Below, in pieces: positions 38,050 through 50,444 of a stretch of DNA of 64,000 nt; within the stretch, counting starts at the first letter, position 1; each line of letters opens with the position of its first letter. Made by a program: the position numbers and the translations under genes. The notes beneath the pieces were generated by a model. It saw nothing but the letters and a program-made list of their open reading frames with translations. It searched no databases and was not told the DNA's origin. The stretch lies in NCBI GenBank assembly GCA_028023455.1, contig JAQFVV010012405.1, positions 10,125,923 through 10,189,922 on the forward strand, written 5' to 3'. This DNA is from Epiperipatus broadwayi (lineage: Eukaryota; Onychophora; Udeonychophora; Euonychophora; Peripatidae).

Positions 38050-40126
38050 TGTAACAGGAACTGGGTTCAAACCCTGTTACAAAAAGAAAGAAAATGTAGT
38101 TTGTAGATATTTTTTTCTTTATTTATATATTATTATTATGCTATAATTAACTGTAAAAGTCACACAGACCAAACCCACGTGTATTTGCTGTAATGAGGGA
38201 TATAGGCATATATTTTAAGTGGCATATGTATATGTAGGTAAATGTTATTGTTGAGAACAAGAAAGTAAAAAATTTAGAAGATTTTAAAGCAGGTAAAAGA
38301 AAAGTTTCTTTTACAATTATAAACTTCCTGAATAAATTAGCCAAACATATCTCATTGTTCAATAAAAAAAAAAAAAGAAAGCAGAATCCAACTGCTTGAA
38401 TGGATATATTTTTTTTTTGTGTGTTTGTTTTAATTAAATGGATTTTGCAGAAATAATTTTTAGAGAAATGAACATGGAATGCCATTATTTATTGAACTCT
38501 TTTCGATTTCTTTTGTTTAATTAAAGTCGACGAAAAGATTTATAATTAAAAAGTTCAGGAATTTAAAAAAAAGAATTAGATAAGTAAAAGTCAAGATCGC
38601 TAAGTGGTTTTCCTTTTGTTGACATTTTATAAGAAAATCTATTTTTGGAAACAAAGGAATACCAGTGATAAGGAGAAAGTCAACTGGGATTGATTAATTA
38701 ATTTTTAAAAAATGGACAGTGAGCTCTGCTGGTCTGACATGTAAGAAGAGCAGGTGTTCTAAATTATTATTGAAGAAGATTTATTAAGAGAAGATTCAAA
38801 TACATTATCTAAAAAGCAGAAAGTTGGGGAAGTAAACTGTGTGAACTGAACTAAATATGTAAGAGACCTCATAAATCGCACAGGGTAAAATCACCATCAT
38901 GCCGGGGTCAGTGTTCAGACTCCAGCCATTTTACCTATGCGATGTAAATATATACCACAGTCAACATCCCCAATTGCCCTTCAGAACAATAACTCTTTGA
39001 ATCCAGTGCAGATCATCCACCATTCCAGAATTTAGCCAAAGGAAGAAGGAACATTAGATTGAATACACCACTTTAGAGGGACTCAAGGAATGAAATATTA
39101 AGTGGAAGCGATGGATGCCATATTTGCCTAGGCAGGATCCCTGGAATTGACTTACGAGTGCATGCAGAAACACATATGCAAGTTATTCAGACTATATTAT
39201 GCCGGTAAATATACACCTATTATACCATTTTTAAATGCTTAAATTTAATCCAACTTAACTGTGCAATTATTTAGTAATATACCGGTAGTATTAATTTTTT
39301 GTTGTTGTTTTCTCATTAATGATAATTCATTAAAAATATTTATTACATATGTATATATATATATATATATATGCCATTTATTGCTTATATTTTTTGAATA
39401 AATATTAGTAGATTGGAAATTAAATTATTGATTGATTTTGATACATGTTATAGAATTTATATGTTCCAAAATCTTATACACGTGCATGCTGGTGTGCATT
39501 TAATGATAATTTAAAGTGGAACAGGTTAGATAGAAAGATGTATGAGGATTTTAAGAGGGTTATTTTAAACATTAATGGGAATAAAAGAAAATAGAAAGCT
39601 ATAGAAAAGAATTGATTTGAAACTTCATTCCCCCTCGTTTCTTCTCTGGTGCAATGTGTTACCACACCCTGAGCATTAAGGCTGGCATCTAATTAAATGG
39701 CTGAATCAAACAAATATTTAATAGACCCTATGATTCTTTTTAAATAACAAGATTGGTGCTTAACAATGAACAAAAAAAATATACATTGCCCATAAACATA
39801 GAGGTCTAGTTAAAGGTTAAGTTAAAGCTGGGAGGGTCCAATTTAATTACCTGATATACGTGTGTTCTGCTGTCAGTTTCTTCACTTACCCCTTTGAATG
39901 GCCCAATGTTTGGGAAAACTTCATATGAGGGGTGAATGACTCAATTTTATGGGAAAATTTTGTATGGGAAGGGCCATGAGTAATGCATGCGTCACTGTTA
40001 AAATTCACCCTTGGAAAGAAAGAATAGCTGTAGAAAAAGTTGGTTTGATAAGGATAAAGGTTTGAATTCAGATGATTTGAAATTTTAAAAATGTAAATGT
40101 ACACTAACATGGTGGGAATCGTTACA
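38050..40126 (+). repeat. 5' LTR
   Basis: It starts with TGTAACAGGAACTGGGTTC, a short palindromic end with CCCTGTTACA, and ends GGGAATCGTTACA. It is AT-rich and carries no real gene; open frames in it are chance. It differs from the 3' LTR by scattered substitutions and by a much shorter (AT)n tract near 39355. Confidence 0.88.
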
Positions 40127-40127
40127 A

Positions 40128-40147
40128 TGGACTCCCAACGATGGGGC
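40128..40147 (+). promoter_or_regulatory. Candidate primer binding site
   Basis: One base after the 5' LTR the sequence begins TGGACTCCCAACGATGGGG; TGG is expected as complement of a tRNA CCA end. I cannot assign the tRNA. Confidence 0.5.
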
Positions 40148-40480
40148 TTTTGAAGAATGGAGATCGATAGGGTGAATGCAGCTGAAGGATATAGAGGGCA
40201 CATTAATCAAAAAGAGAGAACTTTTTTTTTTAAAAAAGGAAAAAAAGAGGGGAAATAGAGTCGTTTTTTTTTAAGTATAAAGATTCGTGGCTGTTCAGTT
40301 AATTTTTTTTTTTTCTGGGAGAGAAAAATGATAAAGAAATAGAATTTAATGGTAGATAGGCAAATAGGGCAAAAACAAAAAGGGGAAAATAATAAATATT
40401 ATGTGGAGAATGGTCAGGGAGCTGGGACATTGAACCAGGCATGTAATGTTAATCTCACTAAAAAAATAATATAAAATCGG

Positions 40481-41405
40481 ATGAAAACTAGGTCACAGAG
40501 CAACATGGATTCAGAAATGTTGGACAAGGGAAAGGAAATGGACATGTTTAAACAGATCATGGTAAAGTTGCAAGAAATGGAAGAAAGATTACCAAAAGAA
40601 ATAAGGGATATAAAGGAAGAAATGAACAAAAGGATATCAGAAGTGCAGATAGAAATTGAAAAGGGTTTGGCAGAATTGGAGAAAAAGTTGCATGAAGAAA
40701 TAAGAATCAGTAAGGCAGGGGTGGGGAGAGTGAAAAGCAAGCGACAGATAAATTAGAAGTAGATGAAAATACAGAGGAAAATGAAAGTAAGTGAAAGGCC
40801 AATGGGAAAGACAAAGAAAAGCGAAAGATGTGCCAAGTCATAGGAGAGAAGATAAGGGAAGAGCAGAACAAATGTTAACCAATTCCTTAAAATCCGTTCA
40901 TTCGCCGGCCAAATAAAAGAGGTGCCAGTAGAGCATCTCAGGAGCCTACAGAGGTACTTTAACATAAACGAAATGTCTGAAAGGAACAAGGTAATAATAG
41001 CATGTAGCAACTTGGCAGGGAATGTGTTGTCATGGTGGGAGTCACTGTTTTGCCAACCTTGAACATTTAAAGAGTATCCTGAAGCTGTGTGTGAAATGAT
41101 TTGGTCGGAAGAGCAGCAAGAGGTCGTGAGATACCGTCTAATGCAGGAAAAGTATAGAGTAAATGGCCAAGAGAACTACACACAATTTTTTCGGTGACAA
41201 GTGGCTAAATTGTGAACTTTGGACGAATGCAATATGATGGAGTGACACATAATTAGAATCATCAGGCATAATTTGCCAACAAGGATCAAACAGATGCTGA
41301 TAGGAAATGGGAGGTCATCGATTGAAGAGGTGGCCGAAATGTTGAATGCTATAGATATGAGTGAAAGCAAACAGGATAAACCCATAGATCAAGGCAAATG
41401 GAGAT
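40481..41405 (+). pseudogene. Decayed gag-like gene of the LTR element
   Basis: A 91-codon frame (40481-40756) starting MKTRSQSNMDSEMLDKG is rich in Glu, Lys and Leu in heptad-like spacing and looks like a coiled coil. After a stop, a different frame at about 40888-41050 gives FAGQIKEVPVEHLRSLQRYF, NEMSERNKVIIACSNLAGN and VLSWWES. It continues to about 41395 with RYRLMQEKYR, NLPTRIKQMLIGNGRS and VAEMLNAIDMSE. The hydrophobic-LSWWES arrangement is typical of the retrotransposon gag capsid-like domain. Several stops and shifts make it non-functional. No zinc knuckle or pol follows. Confidence 0.65.
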
Positions 41406-41581
41406 AGGATGATCAGGGGATTCTAACCAAGAGAAACCAAAACAAAAATAAAATGAAATGAATGGGGAATAGAAGGGAAGGGAAACGACACATATATATA
41501 GGAAATGATTAGGGTCAGAGTTGTTTTTTTTCCTTTGGTAGCCTTCAAAATGAAATAAACCTCATTTTGAAGTCTTTCAAA

Positions 41582-41594
41582 TGGGGGGGGGCAT
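41582..41594 (+). promoter_or_regulatory. Polypurine tract next to the 3' LTR
   Basis: A run of nine G (41583-41591) followed by CAT lies immediately before the 3' LTR, as expected for the plus-strand primer of reverse transcription. Confidence 0.65.
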
Positions 41595-42884
41595 TGTAAC
41601 AGGAACTGGGTTCAAACCCTGTTACAAAAGGAAAGAAAATGTAGTTTGTAGATTTTTTTTTCTTTATTTATATATTATTATTATGCTATAATTAATTGTA
41701 AAAGTTGCACAGACAAAACACATGTGTATTTGCTGTAATGAGGCGTATAGGCATATATTTTAAGTGGCATACGTATATGTAGGTAAATGTTATTGTTGAG
41801 AACAAGAAAGTAAAAAAATTAGATTTTAAAGCACGTAAAAGAAAAGTTTCTTTTACAATTATAAACTTCCTGAATAAATTAACCAAACGTATCTCATTGT
41901 TCAATAAAAAAAAAAAGAAAGCAGAATCCAACTGCTTGAATGGATATATATATATATATATATTTTGTATGTGTTTGTTTTAATTAAATGGATTTTGCAG
42001 AAATAATTTTTAGAGAAATGAACATGGCATGCCATTATTTATTGAACTCTTTTCGATGTCTTTTGTTTAATTAAAGTCGACAAAAAAAAAATTTATAATT
42101 AAAAAGTTCAGGAATTTAAAAAAAAAAGAATTAGATAAGTAAAAGTCAAGATCACTAAGTGGTTTTCCTTTTGTTGACATTTTATAAGAAAATCTATTTT
42201 TGGAAACAAAGGAATACCAGCGATAAGGAGAAAGGCAACTGGGATTGATTAATTAATTTTTAAAAAACGGACAGTTGAGCTCTGCTGGTCTGACGTGTAA
42301 GAAGAGCAGGTGTTCTAAATTATTATTGAAGAAGATTTATTAAGAGAAGTTCGAGTACATTAGCTGAAAGGCAGAAAGTTGGGGAAGTAAACTGTGTGAA
42401 CTGAACTAAATATATAAGAGACCTCATGGATCGCATGGGGTAAAATCACCATCATGCCGGGGTCAGTGTTTGGACTCCAGCCATTTTTCCTATGCCATGT
42501 AAATATATACCACAGTCAACATCCCCAATTGCCCTTCAGAATTATAACTCTTTGAATTCAGTGCAGATCATCCGCCATTCCAGAATTTAGCCAAAAGAAG
42601 AAGGAACAGTAGATTGAATACACCACTTTAGAGGGACTCAAGGAATGAAATATTAAGTGGAAGTGATGGACACCATATTTGCCTAGGCAGGATCCCCAGA
42701 ATTGACTTACGATTGCACTCAGAAACACATATGCAAGTTATTCAGACTATATTATGCTGGTAAATATACACCTTTATACCATTTTTAAATCCTTAAATTT
42801 AATCCAACTTAACTGTGCAATTATTTAGTAATATACCTGCATTATTAATTTTTTTTTGTTGTTTTCTCATTAATAGTAATTCAT

Positions 42885-42931
<47 letters not shown>

Positions 42932-43721
42932 CAATAAATGGCATATATATATATATATATATATATGCCATTTATTGCTTATATTTTTTCAATAAATATT
43001 AGTAGATCAGAAATTAAATTATTGATTTATTTCGATTCATGTTATAGAATTTATATGTTCCAAAATCTTATAAACGTGCATGCTGGTGTGCATTTAATGA
43101 TAATTTAAAGTGGAACAGGTTAGATAGAAAGTTGTATGAGGATTTTAAGAGGGTTATTTTAAACTTTAATGGGAATAAAAGAAAATAGAAAGCTATAGAA
43201 AAGAATTGATTTGAAAGTTCATTCCCCTTCATTTCTTCTCTGGTGCAATGCGCTACCACATCCTGAACATTAAGGTGGGCATCTAATTAAATGGCTGAAT
43301 CAAACAATTATTTAATATACCCTAAGATTCTTGTTAAATAACAAGATTGGCACTTGGCAACGAACAAAAGAAAATATACGTTGTCCATAAATGTAGAGGT
43401 CTAGTTAAAGGTTAAGTTAAAGCTGAGAGGGTCCGATTTAATTACCTGATATACGTGTGTTCTGCTGTCAGTTTCTTCACTTACCCCTTTGAATGACCCA
43501 AGGTTTGGGAAAACTTTGTATGAGGGGTGAATGACTCAATTTTATGGGAAAATTTCGTATGGGAAGGGCCATCAGTAATGCACATGTCACTGTAAAAATT
43601 CACCTTCAGAAAGAAAAAAATAACTGTAAAAAAGTTGGTTTGATAAGGATAAAGGTCTGAATTCAGATGATTTGAAATTTTAAAAATGTAAACATACACT
43701 AACATGGTGGGAATCATTACA
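41595..43721 (+). repeat. 3' LTR
   Basis: It is a copy of the 5' LTR, ending GGGAATCATTACA. It has an expanded palindromic (AT)n insertion at about 42889-42975, with GCAATAAATGGCATATAT paired to ATATGCCATTTATTGC, where the 5' LTR has a single short tract. Confidence 0.88.
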
Positions 43722-43809
43722 ATATATATAACTAAATAAACACAAATATACTCATTCAACCAAACTTAAATAACAAACTTAATATACATAAATAAAATTC
43801 CAATATATC

Positions 43810-43842
<33 letters not shown>
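43722..43842 (-). other. Probable PLE leader, second segment, ending in (AAT)n
   Basis: AT-rich sequence lies between the LTR element and the LINE, ending with about eleven AAT units (43811-43842). If both neighbours are insertions, this continues 38049 on one side and 49293 on the other. Confidence 0.4.
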
Positions 43843-43843
<1 letters not shown>

Positions 43844-44011
43844 GCTCGTGAATGTACTTCATTAAAGGCAAACAGAATCTAATTATTAGTTTAAAAATCT
43901 TATAATTTTGAAAATTATAATCGATTTCCGATTATAAGAAAAGACGCTGTTAACAAAGTAAGTTTTTTTTTTTATTATTTTGTCCTAAGAAAATCTAGTC
44001 ATCTAGTTGAA

Positions 44012-45256
44012 ATGGCGTCTGCAGATAACAATTGCATTGTTAGTAAAAGAAATAACAATACAGATGTCAAATCAGTTGCAGAAGCCAGTAAGGAAAAAAA
44101 AAATCTTATGCAAATATTACTGCAATGAAACCACAAAAAGCAATATTAGAAAATATTATACAGCAAGAGAACAAAAAAAAATGGAGGGGAAGGACAAATA
44201 GGCAGATTTAGGAGAGCCAATTCATTAGACATTTTTGAACTAAGTTTAGAAAATGAAGATGAGACACCTAATCATATAGCAGAAAAAACTGAAGATAATT
44301 GGACAGAAGAAGAAATTCAAGAAATAAACATCCAGTTTAATAACACAATACCAAACAAGTTATATGAATCTTTTAAAAAATTATTTTCTAATAAATCATT
44401 AGTGCTGGCAATTACAGATAGAAATCTAATGTTATATAAATTTCACAAAGACTTATTATATCAAAAACTAACAGAAGAAAACTTATGGGATTCAATCTCA
44501 GAAATCAGTGAACATTCAAACTCACGATATATAGCTATACAATTTTTCAATGAAAATCAAAAAATGAGATTTAAATCACAAATAAAAACAATTGGTGGAT
44601 ATGTAATGATTGTTGTTGATGAAAATCTGCAAAATTATTGCTCAGGAATCATTAAAAATGCGTATTTTGGGTTTAGCATTCGTGATTTCAAAAGTATGGT
44701 CTAACCATTTGGGCATGCAATATACATTAAGCAAATCTTGTGCAATGATACACCAACACTTATATACACCAACAGTCATCATTTTAAGATAAAGCTGCAC
44801 CAGCATATTAAACCAGAAGAAATTCCAAGGCAAATTATGGATCATGGAGCAGTATTATACTTAAACATTAAAGGGCTAAGACCACAATGTTTTGGCTGTG
44901 GAGAAAGAAGCCATTTGATTATAGACTGTCCAAAGAACAGAAATAACAAAGGATTTGATTTATCAGAAGAAAGTCTAGAAAAGAAAACAAGCTATAAACA
45001 AAGAGATGTAAAGCAAATACTGACATCGGATGTGGGAACTCAAGGAAGTGAAAAGGAAAAAAATTCTATACAAACACATATGAATACAGATAAGCAAGAA
45101 AATGAAACTGCAAATGTAAATAATGATGATAGCAAAATTGGGGAGATTCCAGATTCTTCATTAAGGTTGGAGGCAAAAGTGTACCTTAAGATAAATAATA
45201 CAAAAGTAAAAGAAAAAAAGGGAATGATATACAAATGCATGTGGTTAAAGCTTTAG
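44012..45256 (+). pseudogene. LINE ORF1, gag-like protein with CCHC knuckle (damaged)
   Basis: ORF1 proteins of L1/Tx1-type LINEs bind the element RNA and form the retrotransposition particle. The start ATG at 44012 gives MASADNNCIVSKR. The frame is lost in an A-run near 44092 and regained near 44180 (GRFRRANSLDIFELSLENED), so two compensating indels are likely. The same frame then runs to a TAA at 44702-44704 and continues behind it to 45256. The knuckle CFGCGERSHLIIDC is at 44888-44929 (CX2CX4HX4C). The C-terminal part is hydrophilic and Lys/Glu-rich. One true stop and the A-run shifts would prevent a full product. Additional coding-like sequence may continue to about 45600. Confidence 0.75.
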
Positions 45257-45678
45257 AAAAAAATATAGACAAACACACATTTAAAAAAATGTTGATGGGA
45301 AGCAATATAATGAAGAGAATATGAATTTGGATGAAGAACTGAAATTATCTAAAAAACAAAGAACTAGGAACAATATGAATACTGAGATTATTCAGACAAT
45401 AATGCCAAATATGCAACAAGTTACTCAGGTTAATAGTGAACAGAAGAGAAAGCCAGGAAGACCCCAAAAAACAGGAAAACAGGAAAAAAGCAAAAATTAA
45501 GAGAGCTTATGTTTGATGACACAGGAGAACGGTATCAAATGGACAGATATACTGATGTTGAAACTGAAAGTGAGTCCAAAGATGCCCAAGATTTACAATT
45601 AATAGACAGCCTAAAATAAGGATAATTAAAGATAAAGTAAATTTAAATAAATTCAAAGTAAAAAGTAAATTTTTATAA

Positions 45679-48600
45679 ATGAAAATTAAAATTGCTTCTT
45701 TTAATGTACGGGGTTTGAATTCAATAGAAAAAATATTTAAGTTGAAACAATGGATCAAGGAAACAAAACCTCATATAATGGGACTGCTTGAAACCAAAAT
45801 TTATGCAGGGTCACAAATTGATCCAGCAAAATTTCTAAATAGTGAGGGCTTTGTTGCATGTTCAAGAGACTCTACCTCTCCATCAGCTGGTACAGGTCTT
45901 TTGATAGCTACTGCTTGCCAGTTTACCAATTTTCAAATCATATACATTGATGCAAATCTATTAATCGTTACTTTATTTCACAAAATAATTAAAATAAATG
46001 TAATCTTTGTTTATATGCCATTGCAAAAATATAAAATAAATACAATAATTGCCACAATTAATTCAACACTGGGATCTACAGCTAATCCAACAATTTTGAT
46101 TGGAGACTGCAATGTAACATATGATGAGTTTGTAAATAAGTGGATACCTAAATTATCAATTCCATTGATGAGTGCAAGAGGTTACTTACCTGAAGATGCT
46201 GTTTCATTTCATAATGGCCGATTTTCATCATTAATTGATCTTTGTTTTTACTCTCCAGTGTTTCATCATCTAATAAGCATGAAGTTAATTCCTTCAGCAA
46301 TTTCTGATCACTCAGCTCAGTTCATATCAATTGACCTCAGTAATATGCAAGTCTCTAGACTGCAATTAACTAGAACAATAAGAATGTTGATTCCAACCTT
46401 AACACCCGAATTTATTTTTTCAGAGACTTATATTATGTGGAATAAGATTCTTTCAATGACCTTTAACCCAATACAGCAATATTTAGCTTACATTAATATC
46501 CTGTCATTTAACATTAATCTTATAGTGAAAAATCAGCCACCTCCCTCAGGGTTGTTGAAGCTTGCAGAACAAATTCATAAACGTATTGTGGCCATAACCC
46601 CTAATCAGCACACACAGAAACGTATACATATACTAACAAATGCTTACAACAAAGCATGTGAAACACTGAAGAGCTATTTAAAAAATAAAAAAAGTAGAAT
46701 ATGCCTAATGCATCAACACACATGGACTCGGCAATATATTAGATGGGCATTAGGGAGGGGACCTGAAATCAAAGTGCCATTACCAATTAAAATAAACAAT
46801 GAAACATTTACTGGAAATAATATATTACCAATTCTTAACTATTTTAAAGATAAGCTGGGACCAGGAAAATTGATACAATACCAGCCAAATGTATTTGGAA
46901 TGGCAGAGACTGAATCACCATATACTATAGATGATTTTATAATGAAAATGAATAAAATGGACAACAACTGTCACCCAGGAAGCCCTGGAATTCCACTGTT
47001 CATATTAAAACACCTTGACAAACTGACTAGCAAATGCCTGTGTCAGCTGGCAAATTATTTATCGCAGGGAATAATAACAATGGAGGGAGTTAATACAATA
47101 GCGATCGTGCCATTTAATAAAAAAAAGAAGACCATTCCTTTGTTATCAGAGAAAAGGCCAATATCAATGGGTCCATTGCCCATAAAGATTTTAGAGAAAG
47201 TAATTAAAAATAAAATAGACCCATTTATTTTACCGATGATTTCACCAGCTCAATTTGCTAAAAACATTCATCTACCACACAAGCTGCTATGTTATTTAAG
47301 GCTATTTTGACATCAGTTAGAGAAAAGATATGGCCCGATTGTTGTACAGCTGGATATTGCTTCGGCTTTTGACAATGTTGATATATCTATACTGTTGAGA
47401 TTATTGAATGACACTGAAATGCCAAAACATATATATGTTATAACAAATTTACTCTTAAATCGTGTGCTTCACATTACTCTAAATGGCAGAAATTCACCAG
47501 CTTTCACACCAACTAAATCACTTTCACAAGGGTCTCCACTTAGTGCCATCTTATTTATTTTATATATAAATCCCCTTCTTGTCCGATTACAACAGGCATT
47601 TGAGGGAATGGAGATCCCAGGAACAGGTCAAAAATTGACCTGCATTGCATACATGGATGATATTACAGTTTTCCTGAAATCAAAAAGGCAGATACCAAAA
47701 CTACAGATGATTTTAGAAGAATACTCAAAGAAATTTAAACTAAGTTTCAATCCAGAAAAAACAGCAGCATGGACTATATTCACAGGAAGGCCATGTACAT
47801 CCATTTTCCAGGCAAAGCCAGGCTCATTCCTTGGATTTCCATTCCATCTAGGGACTACTGGAATGAGATGTCATTTGCAGAACAAATTGAAAAATGAAAT
47901 ACAGAAAATAGCAGACTCTCTATCCAATACCTATATGTCAGTATATTCCAAGATTCAATTGATTAATAGTTTGATGATGACTAAGATAGTTTACTTTATG
48001 CCAGTGGTTGCTTTCTCAAAAGCTTTTATCTCCAAAATTAAGACCATTTGCAATCAACTACTATGGTCAAGGAAAATCATGGCAATATCAATGGCAAAAC
48101 TATGTCAGCCATTGAATAAAAATGGTTTGGGCTTACATGATATTGGTATTTTTGCAAAACAGAGAATGGGGAACAATATAATTGATATTGTTAAACAATT
48201 TCCAAAAATTAAGCAGCTCATAGAGGTCATTCCAACTGATAAACCACCACCAAAAAAATTATCATATTTTGAACAATTAATACATCTTTGTAAAACAGAA
48301 TCAAAAATCCCAGAGCAATTTATTAATAAATACAAATACTGGGAAATTTATGAATTAATGCATGAAGATAATAACACAATTGCTTTAGAACCAATACTGG
48401 GAATTAATAATAAGCAATTGGTTAAAAGGTATAAATGATGGGCCTTAGAACCAAAGTTTTTCAATTTTCTAATAAAACTTAATCTATCTGCATTACCTAC
48501 CACATATTTTCTTTGCCATAAAAGACTGTATACGTCAATTGATCCCTTTTGTGGGTTATGCCATCGAGCTGAGGAAACCCTATCACATCTGCTATATCAC

Positions 48601-48903
48601 TGTGAGGGACTTAGGCACATAAGAAATCTCATAACTAGCAGTTACAGGAGGTCTAATATAACAATGCATCAATTAATTTCTGCATTTAGAGAAGGATTAA
48701 CACCAAGTGTCAGGGCAGCAACCTTTGTGCTATATGCATACTGGTGTACTAGATGCACTTTTCTAATTGGTAACAATTCCAGGAGACATCCAGTTATTTT
48801 TTCAAATAAACTTGAAATAATACAGAAAAGGGATAAGAGACTGGCCAGACCTGACATTTATGCAGCAATCTGGTCATTACTTAAGATTAGATCTATGTTA
48901 TAG
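45679..48903 (+). pseudogene. LINE ORF2, endonuclease-reverse transcriptase with two in-frame TGA codons
   Basis: ORF2 nicks target DNA and copies the LINE RNA at the nick. The single frame spans 1074 codons, with stops only at codon 544 (47308-47310) and codon 920 (48436-48438), both TGA. Endonuclease at about residues 1-230: KIASFNVRGLNS, MGLLETKI, FVYMP, LIGDCN and AISDHSAQFISID. Reverse transcriptase: RPISMGPLPIKILEKVI, QLDIASAFDNVD, SQGSPLSAILFILYINPLL, and YMDD at residues 658-661 (47650-47661). The C-terminal knuckle CGLCHRAEETLSHLLYHC starts at residue 958. All expected catalytic motifs are visible. It begins 422 bp after ORF1 ends, in a different frame. Confidence 0.88.
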
Positions 48904-49122
48904 TGAATTGAGGAAATTAAACATTATTAAAAAACTTAGAAGGATATGCATGTCAAATTAGCAACAAGGACAATTTAGCAACAATTTTTTCCTTTCTGTT
49001 ATAAGTAATTGATTTGCTAATGGTGTTCAAATGATAATGGACAATACAGGATATTATATGTAGACGAACTATGTAAATGCAAAATTTGTAATTCTTTTGA
49101 GACAATAAAGGCCTTTTGAAAC

Positions 49123-49292
<170 letters not shown>

Positions 49293-49560
49293 CTTTACAC
49301 TACATCAGAAAAACTACTCTTAAATGCAAAGAAACTCATTAAAATGTAAACATTACAAGCATAAAGCTAAACTAGTCAATATATAATTAAAATTACCCCA
49401 AATCCAAAATTCAAACAGACCAGTATAAAAATAATATTAAAACACTACCAAAGGTTTCACTGCTCCAAGCAGACTTCTCAAGTGTAACGAACTACTAAAA
49501 CTATACAATATATATACTATTAAACATTACCCACAAATCCATTCACTTCCCATCCACACT
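49293..49560 (-). other. Probable PLE leader, third segment, with hammerhead-like motif
   Basis: On the minus strand, about 49482-49452 reads CTTGAGAAGT, a perfect hairpin CTGC-TTGGA-GCAG, then TGAAACC. This has the shape of a hammerhead core in Penelope-like elements (CUGANGA, stem II, GAAA), although the first box has decayed. With the PLE frame at 37841-37239 on the same strand, this would be the upstream terminal repeat of one element split by the two insertions. Confidence 0.45.
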
Positions 49561-50375
49561 TAATATTAAAAGAACATAGAATGCATTTCTTGTTGTGCAA
49601 TATTTGCAACTTTACAGGATATGAAAAAAATTGATGGACATTGTTGCAATCTTGGATGAGAAAAGTGCTTTTCTTTTATATTAAAGCTAGATAGTAATGA
49701 TAAAACAGAGGTAAAGTAGAGATATATAGAGGGAAGATCATTCCTAACATAAATTGATAATCAGATTAGCTAAATATGTTTTATTTCACAACTTCTAATT
49801 ATTATATATTTTGTTTTCTTACTGTGAGTAAATTACTATTTCATAGAGTGTAATAATATGAATAGAAATGTTTCTAAGTGTGCAAGGGATTTATGTTGGT
49901 GTTGAATTAAAGTTGAAAGAGAAAAGTTAAAAATTTGATTGCAAACAAATTGAAGTATATACATTAAATAGATCATATTTATGATATAAGTAAATATTGA
50001 ACCACTGACATTGGAATGGAGATTCAAATTTTGCAAGTTTCTAATCTGACAAGTATCGATAAAGACATCAGTCCCATTAATTACCAATAATATACATAAA
50101 AAATTATGCATCTCCATAGTGATAATTTATTTAATTTTTGCTAATATATTATTATTCTTTATTATTTTTCTTTGCAAAACTTTATTTTCTAACAGATAAT
50201 AATTAGACACCCATTTACTGATCACTATTGCATGTTTAATTAGTTTGGCTATATATTTACTCGATAAAATAAAAATTCATCAGTTTGTTTAGGAGCTGAA
50301 AAAATTTCACTATTCGCCTCGCTAATTAAATGGTTGCACAACCACCATGCTGTGAAAACAATGTCTAACATTCTA
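49561..50375. other. AT-rich DNA, no feature seen
   Basis: The minus frame 50117-49836 has no recognised motif and is not called. Confidence 0.45.

Positions 50376-50442
<67 letters not shown>
50376..50442. repeat. (AT)n microsatellite
   Basis: About 33 uninterrupted AT units. Confidence 0.97.

Positions 50443-50444
<2 letters not shown>

Larger units (their letters stand above)
38050..43721 (+). mobile_element. Non-autonomous Ty3/gypsy-like LTR retrotransposon
   Basis: Two direct repeats of about 2.1 kb (38050-40126 and 41595-43721) begin TGTAACAGGAAC and end ATC(G/A)TTACA, forming the TG...CA ends of LTRs. The internal part is only about 1.47 kb: a primer-binding-site candidate, a decayed gag and a G-rich polypurine tract; no protease, reverse transcriptase or integrase is present. 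It sits in (TA)n, and ATAT flanks both sides, compatible with a 4-bp target duplication but not decisive in such sequence. Strand follows the gag and polypurine tract. Unusually long LTRs with a gag-only interior suggest it used enzymes from a related full element. Confidence 0.85.

Noticed and set aside
40414-41010. Minus-strand frames opposite gag
   Set aside because: They are shadows of the coiled-coil and capsid-like coding strand.
39474-43759. Several 60-110-codon minus-strand frames within the LTRs and gag region
   Set aside because: They are chance frames in repeated non-coding LTR sequence or antisense of gag; their presence in both LTRs only reflects duplication.
45679-48903. TGA recoding (selenocysteine or Trp) in LINE ORF2
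   Set aside because: Other proteins here give no support, and CGA-to-TGA decay is simpler.
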